A stretch of DNA of 64,000 bases from Streptomyces ortus (GTDB taxonomy: Bacteria > Actinomycetota > Actinomycetes > Streptomycetales > Streptomycetaceae). Shown here in pieces: positions 53,838 to 63,497 of the stretch; the stretch's first letter is position 1; the number at the start of each line of letters is the position of its first letter. The notes beneath the pieces were generated by a model that saw only the letters and a list, made by a program, of their open reading frames with translations, was not told where the DNA came from and did no database searches. Where the stretch lies: assembly GCF_026341275.1 (NCBI RefSeq), contig NZ_JAIFZO010000002.1, positions 5,486,118 to 5,550,117 on the forward strand. Direction: 5' to 3'. The position numbers were made by a program, and so were the translations under genes.

Positions 53838-56585
53838 ATGGATCTTCGAATGCCCGCAGCACCACGACGATGGCTGCGAGGCCCACGCCGGTGGACCGCC
53901 GCGGCCCTCGTCGCCGTGCTCGCCGGCGCCGGGACATGGACCGCGGTCGCCTCCGACGGCGCACCCGCGGTGCACCGCGCCGACCGCGTCCTCCCCACGG
54001 CGGACGGCGTGAAAATCGACACGTCGTACTTCACCTCCGGCTCCGCCGGCTCCGGCACCCGCCGCCCCGCCGTCCTCCTCACCCACGGCTTCGGCGGCGA
54101 CAAGGGGGACGTACGCAAGCAGGCGGAGGACCTCGCCCGCGACGGCTACGCGGTCCTGACCTGGTCCTCGCGCAGCTTCGGCCGGTCCACCGGGAAGATC
54201 GGCCTGAACGACCCCAAGGGTGAGGTCGCCGACGTCTCCAAGCTCATCGACTGGCTCGCGAAGCGCCCCGAGGTCGAGCTCGACAAGGCCGGCGACCCCC
54301 GCGTAGGCGTGGCCGGAGCCTCGTACGGCGGCGCGGTCTCGCTCCTCGCGGCCGGTTACGACCAGCGCGTGGACGCCGTCGCCCCGGCGATCACGTACTG
54401 GAACCTCGCGGACGCCCTGTTTCCGAACGGCGTGTTCAAGAAGCTGTGGGCCGGGATGTTCATCAACTCCGGCGGCGGCTGCACCAAGTTCGAGACACAG
54501 CTCTGCCAGATGTACGAGCGCGTCGCGGAGTCCGGGAAGCCCGACGCCGCGGCGATGAAGCTCCTGGAGGAGCGCAGCCCTTCCGCCGTCGGCGACCGCA
54601 TCAAGGTCCCGACGCTCATCATGCAGGGTCAGACGGACTCCCTCTTCCCGCTCGGCCAGGCCGACGAGATGGCCAAGGCGGTCAAGGCCAACGGCGCCCC
54701 CGTGGACGTCGACTGGATCGCCGGCGGCCACGACGGCGGCGACATGGAGGCGGACCGCGTACAGGCACGCGTGACCTCCTGGTTCGACCGCTACCTCAAG
54801 GACGACAAGAACGCCGACACGGGCCCCGCGTTCCGCGTCACCCGCACCGGCGGCATCGACTCGACCGACGGCGGCGCCCAACTGCGGGGCGCCGACGGGG
54901 ACAGCTACCCGGGCCTGACCGGCGGCGACCGGAAGGTGGCGCTGAGCGGACGCGAGCAGAAGTTCTCCAACCCCGCGGGCGCCAGCCCGCCCGGCGTCTC
55001 GGCCCTCCCCGGGCTCGGCGGTGCCGGCGGCCTCTCCCAGCTGTCCTCGCTCGGCGTCGGGGTGTCGCTCGACTTCCCCGGCCAGTTCGCGCGCTTCGAC
55101 TCCAAGGCCGTGACCAGGGACCTGCGGATCACCGGCTCGCCCACCGTGACGGTGAACGTGAAGTCGACGACCGACGAGGCCGTCCTCTTCGCCAAGGTGT
55201 ACGACGTCGGGCCCGGCGGCCGGCAGCAGGTCCTGCCGTCGCAACTGGTCACCCCGGTCCGCGTCGCGACCGGCGACAGCGGCGGGAGCGGTGAGAACGG
55301 CGGTGGCAGCGGCAAGGACGTGCGCCTCACCCTGCCCGCCATCGACCACGAGGTGCGGGAGGGCCACCACCTGCGCCTGGTCCTCGCCTCGACCGACCTC
55401 GGCTACGCGTCCCCGCTGACCCCGGCCACGTACACCGTGTCCCTGAAGAGCGACCTCGCCGTGCCGACCGCGCCCGGCGTGACGACCGGGGGCGCCGGGC
55501 TGCCCGCCTGGGTGTGGTGGCTGCCGATCGCCGGCGCGCTGACCGCGGCGGCCCTGCTCCTGACGGGCCGTCGCCGGACCACCATGACCCCGCCCGACCC
55601 GGCGCTCGCCGAGGTCCCCCTGCAGATCACCGACCTGAGCAAGCGGTACGCGAAGTCGTCGGACCGCTATGCCGTACGGGACCTGTCGTTCCGCGTGGAG
55701 AAGGGCCAGGTACTCGGTCTGCTCGGCCCGAACGGCGCGGGCAAGACCACCACCCTGCGCATGCTCATGGGCCTCATCAAGCCCGACGGCGGTGAGATCC
55801 GGGTCTTCGGGCACGCGATCCGGCCGGGCTCACCCGTCCTCTCCCGGGTCGGCGCCTTCGTGGAGGGCGCGGGCTTCCTGCCGCACCTGTCCGGCCGCGA
55901 GAACCTCGACCTGTACTGGCAGGCCACCGGACGTCCGGCCGAGGACGCGCATCTGGAGGAGGCGCTGGAGATCGCGGGCCTCGGAGACGCGCTGGCCCGC
56001 GCGGTCCGCACGTACTCCCAGGGCATGCGGCAGCGGCTCGCCATCGCCCAGGCCATGCTCGGCCTCCCCGACCTGCTGATCCTCGACGAACCGACGAACG
56101 GCCTCGACCCGCCGCAGATCCGCGAGATGCGCGAGGTGATGATCCGTTACGCCGCCGCGGGCCGCACGGTCATCGTGTCCAGCCACCTCCTCGCCGAGGT
56201 CGAGCAGTCCTGTACGCATCTGGTGGTCATGGACCGCGGCCGACTGGTCCAGGCCGGCCCGGTCCACGAGATCATCGGCTCCGGCGACACCCTCCTCGTC
56301 GGCCTCGCGGCCGACATCACGGACCCGCTGGTGGAGAAGGTGGCGGCGCTCCCGGACATCGACACGGCGATCCGGACGGACGACGGCCTGCTGATACGGC
56401 TGACGGCACGGAGCACGACGGCTGCGGACCCGGGGGAAGCGGTTCCCGGAGCGGTCGCGGAGGACTCCGCGGCAGCCGCCCGGCTCCTCGTGGAGCTGGT
56501 CCGGCTGGAGGTACCGGTGGCCTCCCTCGGCCCCCACCGCCGCCTGGAGGACGCGTTCCTGACCCTGATCGGAGGCTCCGCGTGA
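53838..56585 (+). CDS. Extracellular alpha/beta hydrolase fused to an ABC ATPase
   Basis: A 915-residue protein that crosses the membrane. Residues 18-40 are an anchor or signal. Residues 50-540 form an S15/CocE-like hydrolase: VLLTHGFGGDKGD, VGVAGASYGGAVSLLAAG (GxSxG, Ser about 161), LIMQGQTDSLFPLGQADEM (Asp region), IAGGHDGGDME (His) and a C-terminal jelly-roll-like part. A second membrane helix (about 557-578, AWVWWLPIAGALTAAALLL) leads to a cytosolic ABC domain: LLGPNGAGKTTTLRMLMGL (about 630), YSQGMRQRLAIAQAML (about 726) and LLILDEPTNGLD (about 747). The permease gene overlaps its end. The hydrolase would thus be physically tied to the transporter. Substrate unknown; a weak ribosome site leaves the exact start open. 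Confidence 0.9.
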   Translation: MDLRMPAAPRRWLRGPRRWTAAALVAVLAGAGTWTAVASDGAPAVHRADRVLPTADGVKIDTSYFTSGSAGSGTRRPAVLLTHGFGGDKGDVRKQAEDLARDGYAVLTWSSRSFGRSTGKIGLNDPKGEVADVSKLIDWLAKRPEVELDKAGDPRVGVAGASYGGAVSLLAAGYDQRVDAVAPAITYWNLADALFPNGVFKKLWAGMFINSGGGCTKFETQLCQMYERVAESGKPDAAAMKLLEERSPSAVGDRIKVPTLIMQGQTDSLFPLGQADEMAKAVKANGAPVDVDWIAGGHDGGDMEADRVQARVTSWFDRYLKDDKNADTGPAFRVTRTGGIDSTDGGAQLRGADGDSYPGLTGGDRKVALSGREQKFSNPAGASPPGVSALPGLGGAGGLSQLSSLGVGVSLDFPGQFARFDSKAVTRDLRITGSPTVTVNVKSTTDEAVLFAKVYDVGPGGRQQVLPSQLVTPVRVATGDSGGSGENGGGSGKDVRLTLPAIDHEVREGHHLRLVLASTDLGYASPLTPATYTVSLKSDLAVPTAPGVTTGGAGLPAWVWWLPIAGALTAAALLLTGRRRTTMTPPDPALAEVPLQITDLSKRYAKSSDRYAVRDLSFRVEKGQVLGLLGPNGAGKTTTLRMLMGLIKPDGGEIRVFGHAIRPGSPVLSRVGAFVEGAGFLPHLSGRENLDLYWQATGRPAEDAHLEEALEIAGLGDALARAVRTYSQGMRQRLAIAQAMLGLPDLLILDEPTNGLDPPQIREMREVMIRYAAAGRTVIVSSHLLAEVEQSCTHLVVMDRGRLVQAGPVHEIIGSGDTLLVGLAADITDPLVEKVAALPDIDTAIRTDDGLLIRLTARSTTAADPGEAVPGAVAEDSAAAARLLVELVRLEVPVASLGPHRRLEDAFLTLIGGSA

Positions 56586-57472
56586 GCACCCTTGCCGAAC
56601 AAGCCGAGTCTGCCGACTCCGTCGAGCGCACCGAGGTCGCGAACGGCTACCGGGCCGGGCGCACCCTGCCGTTGCGGGTCGAGCTGATGCGTCAGCTGAA
56701 ACGGCGCCGCACGCTGATCATGGGGGCGATCCTCGCCGCCCTGCCGTTCGTGCTGGTCGTGGCCTTCGCGATCGGCGGCCAGCCGGAGGGCCGCGAGGGC
56801 CGGGTCACCCTCATGGACACGGCCACGGCGTCGGGCGCCAACTTCGCCGCGGTGAACCTCTTCGTCTCCGCGGGCTTCCTGCTGGTCATCCCGGTCGCGC
56901 TGTTCTGCGGCGACACCGTCGCCTCGGAGGCCGGCTGGTCCTCCCTGCGCTACCTGCTCGCCGCACCCGTGCCCAGGGCCCGCCTCCTGTGGTCCAAGCT
57001 CGTGGTCGCGCTCGGGCTCAGCCTCGCCGCGATGGTGCTGCTGCCGGTCGTCGCGCTGCTGGTGGGCTCGGTCGCGTACGGCTGGGGCCCGCTGGAGATC
57101 CCCACCGGCGGCGCGCTGTCCGCGGGCACGGCGGCCCAGCGCCTCGTCGTCGTGATCGCGTTCATCTTCGCGTCCCAACTGGTCACCGCCGGGCTCGCGT
57201 TCTGGCTGTCGACGAAGACCGACGCGCCGCTGGGGGCGGTGGGCGGCGCGGTCGGCCTGACGATCGTCGGGAACGTCCTGGACGCGGTCACCGCACTCGG
57301 CGACTGGCGCCACTTCCTGCCCGCGCACTGGCAGTTCGCGTGGGCCGACGCGGTGCAGCCCACCCCGGAGTGGGGCGGCATGATCCAGGGCACGGCGGTC
57401 TCCGTCACCTACGCGCTCATACTGTTCGCCCTGGCCTTCCGAGGCTTCGCCCGCAAGGACGTGGTGTCGTAA
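56582..57472 (+). CDS. ABC transporter permease (ABC-2 type), partner of the hydrolase-ATPase
   Basis: A 296-residue membrane protein with about six helices: RTLIMGAILAALPFVLVVAFAI, NLFVSAGFLLVIPVALFCGD, LLWSKLVVALGLSLAAMVLLPVVALLVG, RLVVVIAFIFASQLVTAGLAFWL, GAVGGAVGLTIVGNVLDAV and ALILFALAFRGFARKD. The GDTVASEAGWSSLRYLLAAPVPRARLLWSK segment is the ABC-2 coupling region. The GTG start overlaps the previous stop by four bases, so ATPase and permease are made together. Presumably an exporter. Confidence 0.92.
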   Translation: MSTLAEQAESADSVERTEVANGYRAGRTLPLRVELMRQLKRRRTLIMGAILAALPFVLVVAFAIGGQPEGREGRVTLMDTATASGANFAAVNLFVSAGFLLVIPVALFCGDTVASEAGWSSLRYLLAAPVPRARLLWSKLVVALGLSLAAMVLLPVVALLVGSVAYGWGPLEIPTGGALSAGTAAQRLVVVIAFIFASQLVTAGLAFWLSTKTDAPLGAVGGAVGLTIVGNVLDAVTALGDWRHFLPAHWQFAWADAVQPTPEWGGMIQGTAVSVTYALILFALAFRGFARKDVVS

Positions 57473-57874
57473 CCCCAGCGCGCCGAAGCGCCGTTCCCGC
57501 CCTTTTTCAGGGGCGCTGGGAACGGCACACCCACCCCCAACTGACCCGCACTTCCAGGCCCGGTCCCCCTTCCCCACGTTCTTCAGGGGCGCGGGGAACG
57601 GCGCGGCCAACCCCCACTGACCCGCACCTCCAAGCCCCGGCGCGCATCCCCACCCCCAGGGGCGCGGGGAACGGCGCACCCACCCCCAACTCACCCGCAC
57701 CTCCAAGCCCCGGCCCCCCTTCCCCACCTTCTTCAGGGGCGCGGGGAACGGCGCACCCAGCCCTCACTCACCCGCACCTCCAAGCCCCGGCGCGCATCCC
57801 CACCCCCAGGGCGCGGGGGAACGGCGCAGCAAGCTCTCACTCACCCCCGCCCCCCCGCCCACCCCGACCGGAGG
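57473..57874 (+). repeat. Array E: five 20-bp elements in a 150-bp compound tandem
   Basis: Element copies start at 57509 (variant GCTGGGAACGGCAC), 57585, 57658, 57735 and 57808 (variant). Gaps alternate 76, 73, 77 and 73 bp, and the larger unit of 150 bp is repeated (57585 to 57735, 57658 to 57808), including CCCGCACCTCCAAGCCCCGG. No gene is present between the permease stop and the facing glycosyltransferase end. Confidence 0.85.
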
Positions 57875-59601
57875 TCACCCGCACAGCTCCTCTCCGCCCG
57901 CCCCGCGTCGCCAGGGAAAGCGGAACGACGTCCGCTCCCACGCCCCCGCGACGTTCCGCACGAACCGCCTCACCGTCAACGGCCCCCGCACCGCCCCTCC
58001 AGTTCGGCCAGAGCCCGCACCGCAGCGCCCGCCGCGCAGCGCCCACCTCGGCGGGTGAGACCCGGGCGGGCGGCACTCCCCACCCCGGTCGGCCACCAGC
58101 CAAGCCACCGGCAGGTGCTTGTCGTGGCCCACCTGCCCCGCCCCGACCCGCTCGGAGTGCGCCGCCAGGGGATGCACGCGGGCCCGATCGGATCCAGCGC
58201 GGCCCCGTCCAGTGGAACCACCGAGCCGTTGAACCCCAGGACCACATAGCTCGCCGTCACCCCGCCCGAAGCCCCCCGAACCCACCCGTCCTTGCCCAGC
58301 CCCAGCACCGGTTTCCCCGAGCGGCCGGCCGCCGCCACCGCACGCGCGTACCGCAGATGGTGTGGCGCCCCCGCGAAGGTGTGCCGTACAGGATGCGGAT
58401 CGGCGTTGTGCCGCACGTACACACCACGCTCGTCCGCGATCCCCGCCGGCCCGATCTGCCCGCCGTACGGCATCCGCAGCCAGCCCGCGCAGACCACCGC
58501 CCACAGGCCGACCCCGACCGCGGCCAGTGCGCCCACCCGGGTCACCGGGACGACGAACACCGGCAGCAGCATCAACAGCAGCCCGGGCAGCAGCATGCGC
58601 CCGTGCATGAAGTCACCGCCGACCTTCACCACGTACAGCCAGCACAGCAGTCCGGCGACGACCGGCGCGAGCGCGGGAACGACCCGCACCACCCCCGGCG
58701 CCCGCCGCCCGCCGCGGGCAGGCACGAGCGCCGCCGCCACGAACAGCGCCGGCACCCACAGCAGATACGGCTGTGCGAAGTCCCCCAGATAGATCAGCCC
58801 CCGCCCCCACAGGCTCTGCGAGGCCTCCTTCGTCACCGCGGGCAGCGGCACCAGATGCCCGTAGTACCCGGCCCGGAACACCTCGTACGCGACCGGCAGC
58901 GCCCCCGCCGCCCCCGCCCCCGCGAACGCCCCCCGCCACGACGGCCGCACCAGCAGCCACTGCGCCCCCAGGAACACCACCGTCACCAGCCCCAGATCGG
59001 GCCGCACCAGGGGCCCGAGCCCGATGACTAGTGACGTGACCGGCGAGGCGGGCCGCGCCGTCAGCGCCAGCCACGCCCCCGCGATCCAGCACGTCGCGAG
59101 CCCCGTCTCCAGCCCCGAGGTCGCGAAGTCCCACACGGGCGGCAGCCCGAGCAGCACCAGCCCCCCCAGTGGCACGGCCGTCCGCCCGCCGTACGTCCGC
59201 AGCGCGCCGATCCCCGCCAGCGCGAACCCGGCCGCGGTCAGCAGCAACCCCCCGTACACCGCCGCCGTCGCCGGTTCGACCCCCACCGCCCCGGCCGCGA
59301 CGAGGAGCCACTGCCACAGGGTCCCGGTCGACGACTCGACCCGCTCACCCGCGTTGAAGACGGGCCCGTTCCCCGCGAGCACCTGCCGCACGGTCCGTAC
59401 GTAGATGTAGGCGTCGTCGGACATCCACCGCCGCCGGAACCCCGCGTACGCGATCAGCAGCGCGGGCACGACCCACACCGCCACCCGCAGCCGGCCCTCC
59501 CACGCGGTACCGGGCGGCGGCGCCGGGAGGGACGACGAGGGCGGACTGCTCCTGCCGGAGAGGAAGAACGAGGGGCGGGCGGGGGAGTGCGTCGACGTCA
59601 T
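57875..59601 (-). pseudogene. AftB/ZomB-like GT-C membrane glycosyltransferase with frameshifted C-terminus
   Basis: From 59601 a frame codes about 465 normal residues: a Pro/Ser-rich start, WMSDDAYIYVRTVRQVLAGNGPVFNAGERVESSTGTLWQWLL (Asp-Asp pair typical of GT-C enzymes), VWDFATSGLETGLA, LVRPDLGLV and about ten membrane helices. It resembles mycobacterial AftB (terminal arabinofuranosyltransferase) and ZomB. After ALDPIGPA (about 58180) the conserved end is split over frames: RVHPLAAHSERVGAGQVGHDKHLPVAWLVADR, then VSPAEVGAARRALRCG, then ALAELEG, then AVRGPLTVRRFVRNVAGAWERTSFRFPW, four frame changes within about 250 bases. Without correction the frame ends at 57976 with an unrelated tail. Either true decay or sequence errors in a G-rich stretch. 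Confidence 0.7.
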
Positions 59602-59663
59602 GAACCGTTCATCGGCCCCGCTCCGGCCGAGCTTGACGTGCCGGTTGAAAATCCCCTACGCAT

Positions 59664-59677
59664 GAGTAAGTTTACTC
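59664..59677. promoter_or_regulatory. Palindromic operator upstream of the acyl-CoA ligase
   Basis: GAGTAAGTTTACTC is a perfect dyad (6-bp arms, 2-bp centre), followed by AAGTAAGTAAG. The site is A/T-rich within GC-rich DNA and resembles TetR-type fatty-acid regulator sites. It lies 107 bases before the ligase start and 63 from the divergent glycosyltransferase start. Confidence 0.6.
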
Positions 59678-59783
59678 TGAAGTAAGTAAGCGTCACCGCA
59701 ACGAACAAGTGCAACGAACAAGCGCACCGACCGCACCGCACCGCACCGACCGCACGCATCGCGAGCCGCCACCGGGAGCCTTC

Positions 59784-61772
59784 ATGGGCGTACGCAGGGA
59801 ACTGAAGCAGGCGAAGAAGCGCACCGATCCGAGAGGCCGCGTCCAGGTCGAGCTCACGCGGGACGGGAGCGGCGCGGTCCGTGAGGCGCGCATGCCCGCC
59901 CTCGCGCCGAGTGCCACCACCGGCAGCATCGCCGACCTGCCCTTCACCAACGCGGCCGAGGCCCCGGACGCCGTGGTCCTCCGCCGGAGGGGACCCGGCG
60001 GATGGCAGCCGGTGACCGCCGCCGCCTTCGCCCATGAAGTCACCGCCGTCGCCAAGGGATTGATCGCGGCGGGCCTGGAACCGGGTGGCCGCGTCGCGGT
60101 GATGTCCCGTACCCGCTACGAATGGACGCTGCTCGACTTCGCGATCTGGGCCGCGGGCGGTCTGTCCGTCCCCGTCTATCCCACCTCCTCGCCCCAGCAG
60201 ATCGAGTGGATCGTCCGGGACTCCGCCACCCGTTTCGTCGTCGTCGAGACACCGGAGAACGCGACGGCGGTCACGACCGGCACCGCCGACCACCCGGCAC
60301 CCCCGCATCTCTGGCAGCTCGACGCGGACGCCGTCGCCGAACTCACCGCCCTCGGCCGCGACCTCCCCGACGAGGAGGTCACCAAGCGCCGTACCGCCCT
60401 CGCCCCCGACAGCGTCGCGACGATCTGCTACACGTCCGGCACCACCGGCCGGCCCAAGGGCTGCGTCCTCACCCACGCCAACCTGTACGCCGAGGCCGCG
60501 AACACCGTCGAACTCCTCCACCCCGTCTTCAAGGAGGTCACCGGCCAGCAGCCCTCGACCCTCCTCTTCCTCCCCCTCGCCCACATCCTGGGCCGCACCC
60601 TCCAGATCTCCTGCCTGATGGCCCGGATCGAGCTGGGCCACTTCCCGAGCATCAAGCCCGACGAACTCCGTGCGGCGCTGCGGGAGTTCCGGCCCACCTT
60701 CCTGGTCGGCGTGCCCTACCTCTTCGAGAAGATCCACGGCACCGGCCGCGCCACCGCCGAACGCATCGGCCGCGGCGCCTCCTTCGACCGCGCCCACCGC
60801 GTCGCCGTCCGCTTCGGCGAACTGCACCTGGACAAGGTCCTCGGCCGCGGGAAGGGTCCCGGCCCCGGCCTCTACGCCGCCTGGGCCCTCTACGACCTGC
60901 TGGTCTACCGCCGTATCCGCAAGGAGATCGGCGGCCGTACGCGGTACGCCATCAGCGGCGGCTCCCCCCTCGACCGCGAGCTCAGCCTCTTCTTCTACGC
61001 CGCCGGGATCCTCGTCTACGAGGGCTACGGACTGACGGAGACCAGCGCCGCCGCGACGATCGTGCCGCCCCTGCGGCCCCGCCCCGGCACGGTCGGCCTG
61101 CCCGTACCGGGCACGGCCGTCCGTATCGCCGACGACGGGGAGGTGCTCATCAAGGGCGGCATCGTCTTCGGCGCCTACTGGAACGACCCGGCCGCCACCG
61201 ACGCCGCCCTGAGCGACGCCTGGTTCGCCACCGGCGACCTGGGCTCACTCGACGAGGACGGCTACCTCACCATCACCGGCCGCAAGAAGGACATCCTCGT
61301 CACCTCGGGCGGCAAGAACGTCTCCCCGGCGGTCCTGGAGGACCGGCTGCGCAGCCGGCCCCCCGTCGGCCAGTGCTTGGTCGTCGGCGACAACCGCTCC
61401 TACGTCGCCGCCCTGATCACCCTGGACCGGGAGGACCTCGGCCACTGGCTCTACGTCCGCGGGATGCCGGCCGACACCCCGCTGTCCGAGCTGGTCGGCG
61501 ATCCCCGGCTGCGCGCCGACGTCCAGAAGGTCGTCGACCACGCGAACCAGGCCGTCTCCCGGGCCGAGTCGATCCGCGACTTCGCGCTGCTGGAGGACGA
61601 GTTCACCGAGGACAACGGCCTGCTGACCCCATCCCTGAAGATCAAGCGGCACGCGGTGACGGCGGCCTACGCACGGGACATCGACGCGCTCTACGACAAC
61701 CCGTCACCCGCACGGGAACAGCACACACCGGAACAGCGCATACGGGAACAGCGGGCCACCCCCGAGGGGTGA
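59784..61772 (+). CDS. Long-chain fatty-acid-CoA ligase (AMP-forming)
   Basis: A 662-residue acyl-activating enzyme. The phosphate loop is ICYTSGTTGRPKGCVLTHAN (about 214), then RYAISGGSPL, VYEGYGLTETSAA, DAWFATGDLGSLDEDGYLTITGRKKDILVTSGGKNVSPAVLED, and a C-terminal lysine in TPSLKIKRHAV needed for adenylation. This is the FadD15-like group that makes fatty acyl-CoA. ATG 59784 follows GGGAG at six bases. The stop lies inside a terminator hairpin shared with the facing rodlin gene. Confidence 0.94.
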   Translation: MGVRRELKQAKKRTDPRGRVQVELTRDGSGAVREARMPALAPSATTGSIADLPFTNAAEAPDAVVLRRRGPGGWQPVTAAAFAHEVTAVAKGLIAAGLEPGGRVAVMSRTRYEWTLLDFAIWAAGGLSVPVYPTSSPQQIEWIVRDSATRFVVVETPENATAVTTGTADHPAPPHLWQLDADAVAELTALGRDLPDEEVTKRRTALAPDSVATICYTSGTTGRPKGCVLTHANLYAEAANTVELLHPVFKEVTGQQPSTLLFLPLAHILGRTLQISCLMARIELGHFPSIKPDELRAALREFRPTFLVGVPYLFEKIHGTGRATAERIGRGASFDRAHRVAVRFGELHLDKVLGRGKGPGPGLYAAWALYDLLVYRRIRKEIGGRTRYAISGGSPLDRELSLFFYAAGILVYEGYGLTETSAAATIVPPLRPRPGTVGLPVPGTAVRIADDGEVLIKGGIVFGAYWNDPAATDAALSDAWFATGDLGSLDEDGYLTITGRKKDILVTSGGKNVSPAVLEDRLRSRPPVGQCLVVGDNRSYVAALITLDREDLGHWLYVRGMPADTPLSELVGDPRLRADVQKVVDHANQAVSRAESIRDFALLEDEFTEDNGLLTPSLKIKRHAVTAAYARDIDALYDNPSPAREQHTPEQRIREQRATPEG

Positions 61773-61782
61773 CCCGCTGTTT
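61747..61782. terminator. Terminator between acyl-CoA ligase and rodlin
   Basis: AACAGCGGG (61747-61755) and CCCGCTGTT (61774-61782 region) pair, continued by CACCCC/GGGGTG after one mismatch, giving a stem of about 15 bp. It contains the ligase stop codon and is followed by TTCGC. Confidence 0.65.
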
Positions 61783-61808
61783 CGCGGAGCTGGGCTGAGC
61801 CCGGAAGG

Positions 61809-62219
61809 TCAGCTTCCGGCAGCGCCGTTGCCCGAGAGCACCGGGATGTTGTCCAGGATGTGCGACAGGGGCTCGTCGCCCTTCGCCTGGGTGGAGTTCT
61901 CGGTGCACTGCTGGTTCTGCGGAGCCGACAGGATCGGCACGTCCTGCAGGACGGTGACGGGCACGAGGCCGACGAGCGAGGCCAGGTTGGCCTTGACCGG
62001 CAGTCCGACACACGGCTTGTTGAGCGAGCCCTGCACGAGGGAGAGCTGGGGGCTCATCTTGCCGTGCGTGGCCTGGTTGCCGTACTTCTGGACGGAACCG
62101 TTGCCGTTGGCGGTGGTGACGCCGTCGTCGTTGCCGATGGCCAGCGCCTGGGGCGCGGCGGCGGCCGACAGACCGGCGACAGAGGCGGCAAGGGCCGCGG
62201 TCGCCATCAGCTTCTTCAT
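61809..62219 (-). CDS. Rodlin (first of three)
   Basis: A 136-residue secreted protein: signal peptide MKKLMATAALAASVAGLSAAAAPQALA, then IGNDDGVTTANGNG, QKYGNQATHGKMSPQLSLVQGSLNKPC and QDVPILSAPQNQQCTENSTQAKGDEPLSHILDNIPVLSGNG. This pattern is diagnostic for RdlA/RdlB. Rodlins align chaplin fibres into the rodlet layer of aerial hyphae and spores. Two cysteines are present in the mature part. It ends 36 bases from the acyl-CoA ligase. Confidence 0.96.
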   Translation of the reverse strand: MKKLMATAALAASVAGLSAAAAPQALAIGNDDGVTTANGNGSVQKYGNQATHGKMSPQLSLVQGSLNKPCVGLPVKANLASLVGLVPVTVLQDVPILSAPQNQQCTENSTQAKGDEPLSHILDNIPVLSGNGAAGS

Positions 62220-62414
62220 TTTCGTTCCCTTTCGGAGAGTGGCCCCCGTAACGGAGCCGCATATTCATCAACAGTGCGGTGGACGGTGCGGTTGCGGGGT
62301 TTGCCCCGATTGGCCCACAGGCTTTCCTCGGGACCGGAGCTACGCGCCGCCGTTGACGTGGCAGGGGGAGCGGGCCGCCGGGAAGGCCGGCGGCCCACTG
62401 GGTGACGCGGCAGA

Positions 62415-62828
62415 TCAGCTGCCGGAGGCGCCGTTGCCCGAGAGCACCGGGATGTTGCTCAGGATGTGCGAGAGGGGCTCGTCGCCCTTCGCCTGCGTGG
62501 AGTTCTCGGTGCACTGCTGGTTCTGCGGGGCCGACAGGATCGGCACGTCCTGGGCGACCGTGATCGGCACCAGGCCGACGAGCGAGGCCAGGTTGGCCTT
62601 GGCCGGCAGGCCGATGCAGGGCTTGTTGAGCGAGCCCTGGATGAGCGCCATCTGCGGGCTCATGTCGCCGTAGGTGGCCTGGTTGCCGTAGATCTGCGCG
62701 GCGTGGTTGCCGTTGGCGGTGGTGACGCCGTTGTCGTTGCCGATCGCCATCGCCGAGGGGGCGGCGGCAGCCGAAACACCGGCGACGGAAGCGGCGACCG
62801 CCGCGGCAGCCATAACCTTCTTGATCAC
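62415..62828 (-). CDS. Rodlin (second of three)
   Basis: A 137-residue rodlin starting at GTG 62828 (IKKVMAAAAVAASVAG), with AGAAGGGA seven bases upstream; a longer frame has no signal-like start. The mature protein begins IGNDNGVTTANGNHAAQIYGNQATYGDMSPQ and is very close to the first copy, including both cysteines and the C-terminal VLSGNGASGS. It is in tandem with it (195-base gap) and divergent from the third. Confidence 0.96.
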   Translation of the reverse strand: MIKKVMAAAAVAASVAGVSAAAAPSAMAIGNDNGVTTANGNHAAQIYGNQATYGDMSPQMALIQGSLNKPCIGLPAKANLASLVGLVPITVAQDVPILSAPQNQQCTENSTQAKGDEPLSHILSNIPVLSGNGASGS

Positions 62829-63080
62829 TTGCTGGTCCCTTCTGGAGTAACCCCGTCCACCGGAGCGACCTGGACAACTGCCCCCGGCCCGCATAGTTGC
62901 TCCGATTCACTCCGATGGCCCATTTCGGAAGACCGTTTGTACTACGCACGCGCGCGGGACTTTCCGCGAATTGCGGGCCGCCGAACGGGCCAACCGGGTG
63001 ACTCCTCGAAACCAATCGGCCCGCCTCCGGTTGTTGCGGGAGCAGGAACACGCGTCTCTGCACATGAAAGGACCGGAGAA

Positions 63081-63497
63081 ATGCTCAAGAAGGCAATGGC
63101 CACGGCGGCGGTCGCCGCTTCTGTCGTCGGTGTCTCGGCGGCGGGTGCCCCGCAGGCGCTTGCCATCGGCAACGACAGCGGCGTCACCACCGCCAACGGC
63201 AACCACGCCGAGCAGGTGTACGGCAACGCCAAGGCCGAGGGCGACATGAGCCCCCAGGGCCAGCTCGTGCAGGGCTCGCTCAACAAGCTCTGCCTCGGGG
63301 TGCCCGTCAAGGCCAACCTGGCCTCCCTCGTGGGCGTCCTGGTGCCGGTCACCGTGCTGCAGGACGTGCCGGTCCTGTCGGCGCCGCAGAACCAGCAGTG
63401 CGCCGAGAACTCCACCCAGGGCAAGGGCGACGAGCCGATCTCGCACGTCCTGGACAACATCCCGGTGCTCTCGGGCAACGGCGCCTCGGGCAGCTGA
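63081..63497 (+). CDS. Rodlin (third, divergent)
   Basis: A 138-residue rodlin: LKKAMATAAVAASVVGVSAAGAPQALA signal, then IGNDSGVTTANGNHAEQVYGNAKAEGDMSPQGQLVQGSLNKLC and QDVPVLSAPQNQQCAENSTQGKGDEPISHVLDNIPVL. It differs more from the other two (NAKAEGD for NQATYGD, one inserted residue in ASLVGVLVPV). ATG 63081 has GGAG two to three bases upstream and AAAGGA further up. The 252-base divergent region to the second rodlin holds both promoters. Confidence 0.96.
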   Translation: MLKKAMATAAVAASVVGVSAAGAPQALAIGNDSGVTTANGNHAEQVYGNAKAEGDMSPQGQLVQGSLNKLCLGVPVKANLASLVGVLVPVTVLQDVPVLSAPQNQQCAENSTQGKGDEPISHVLDNIPVLSGNGASGS

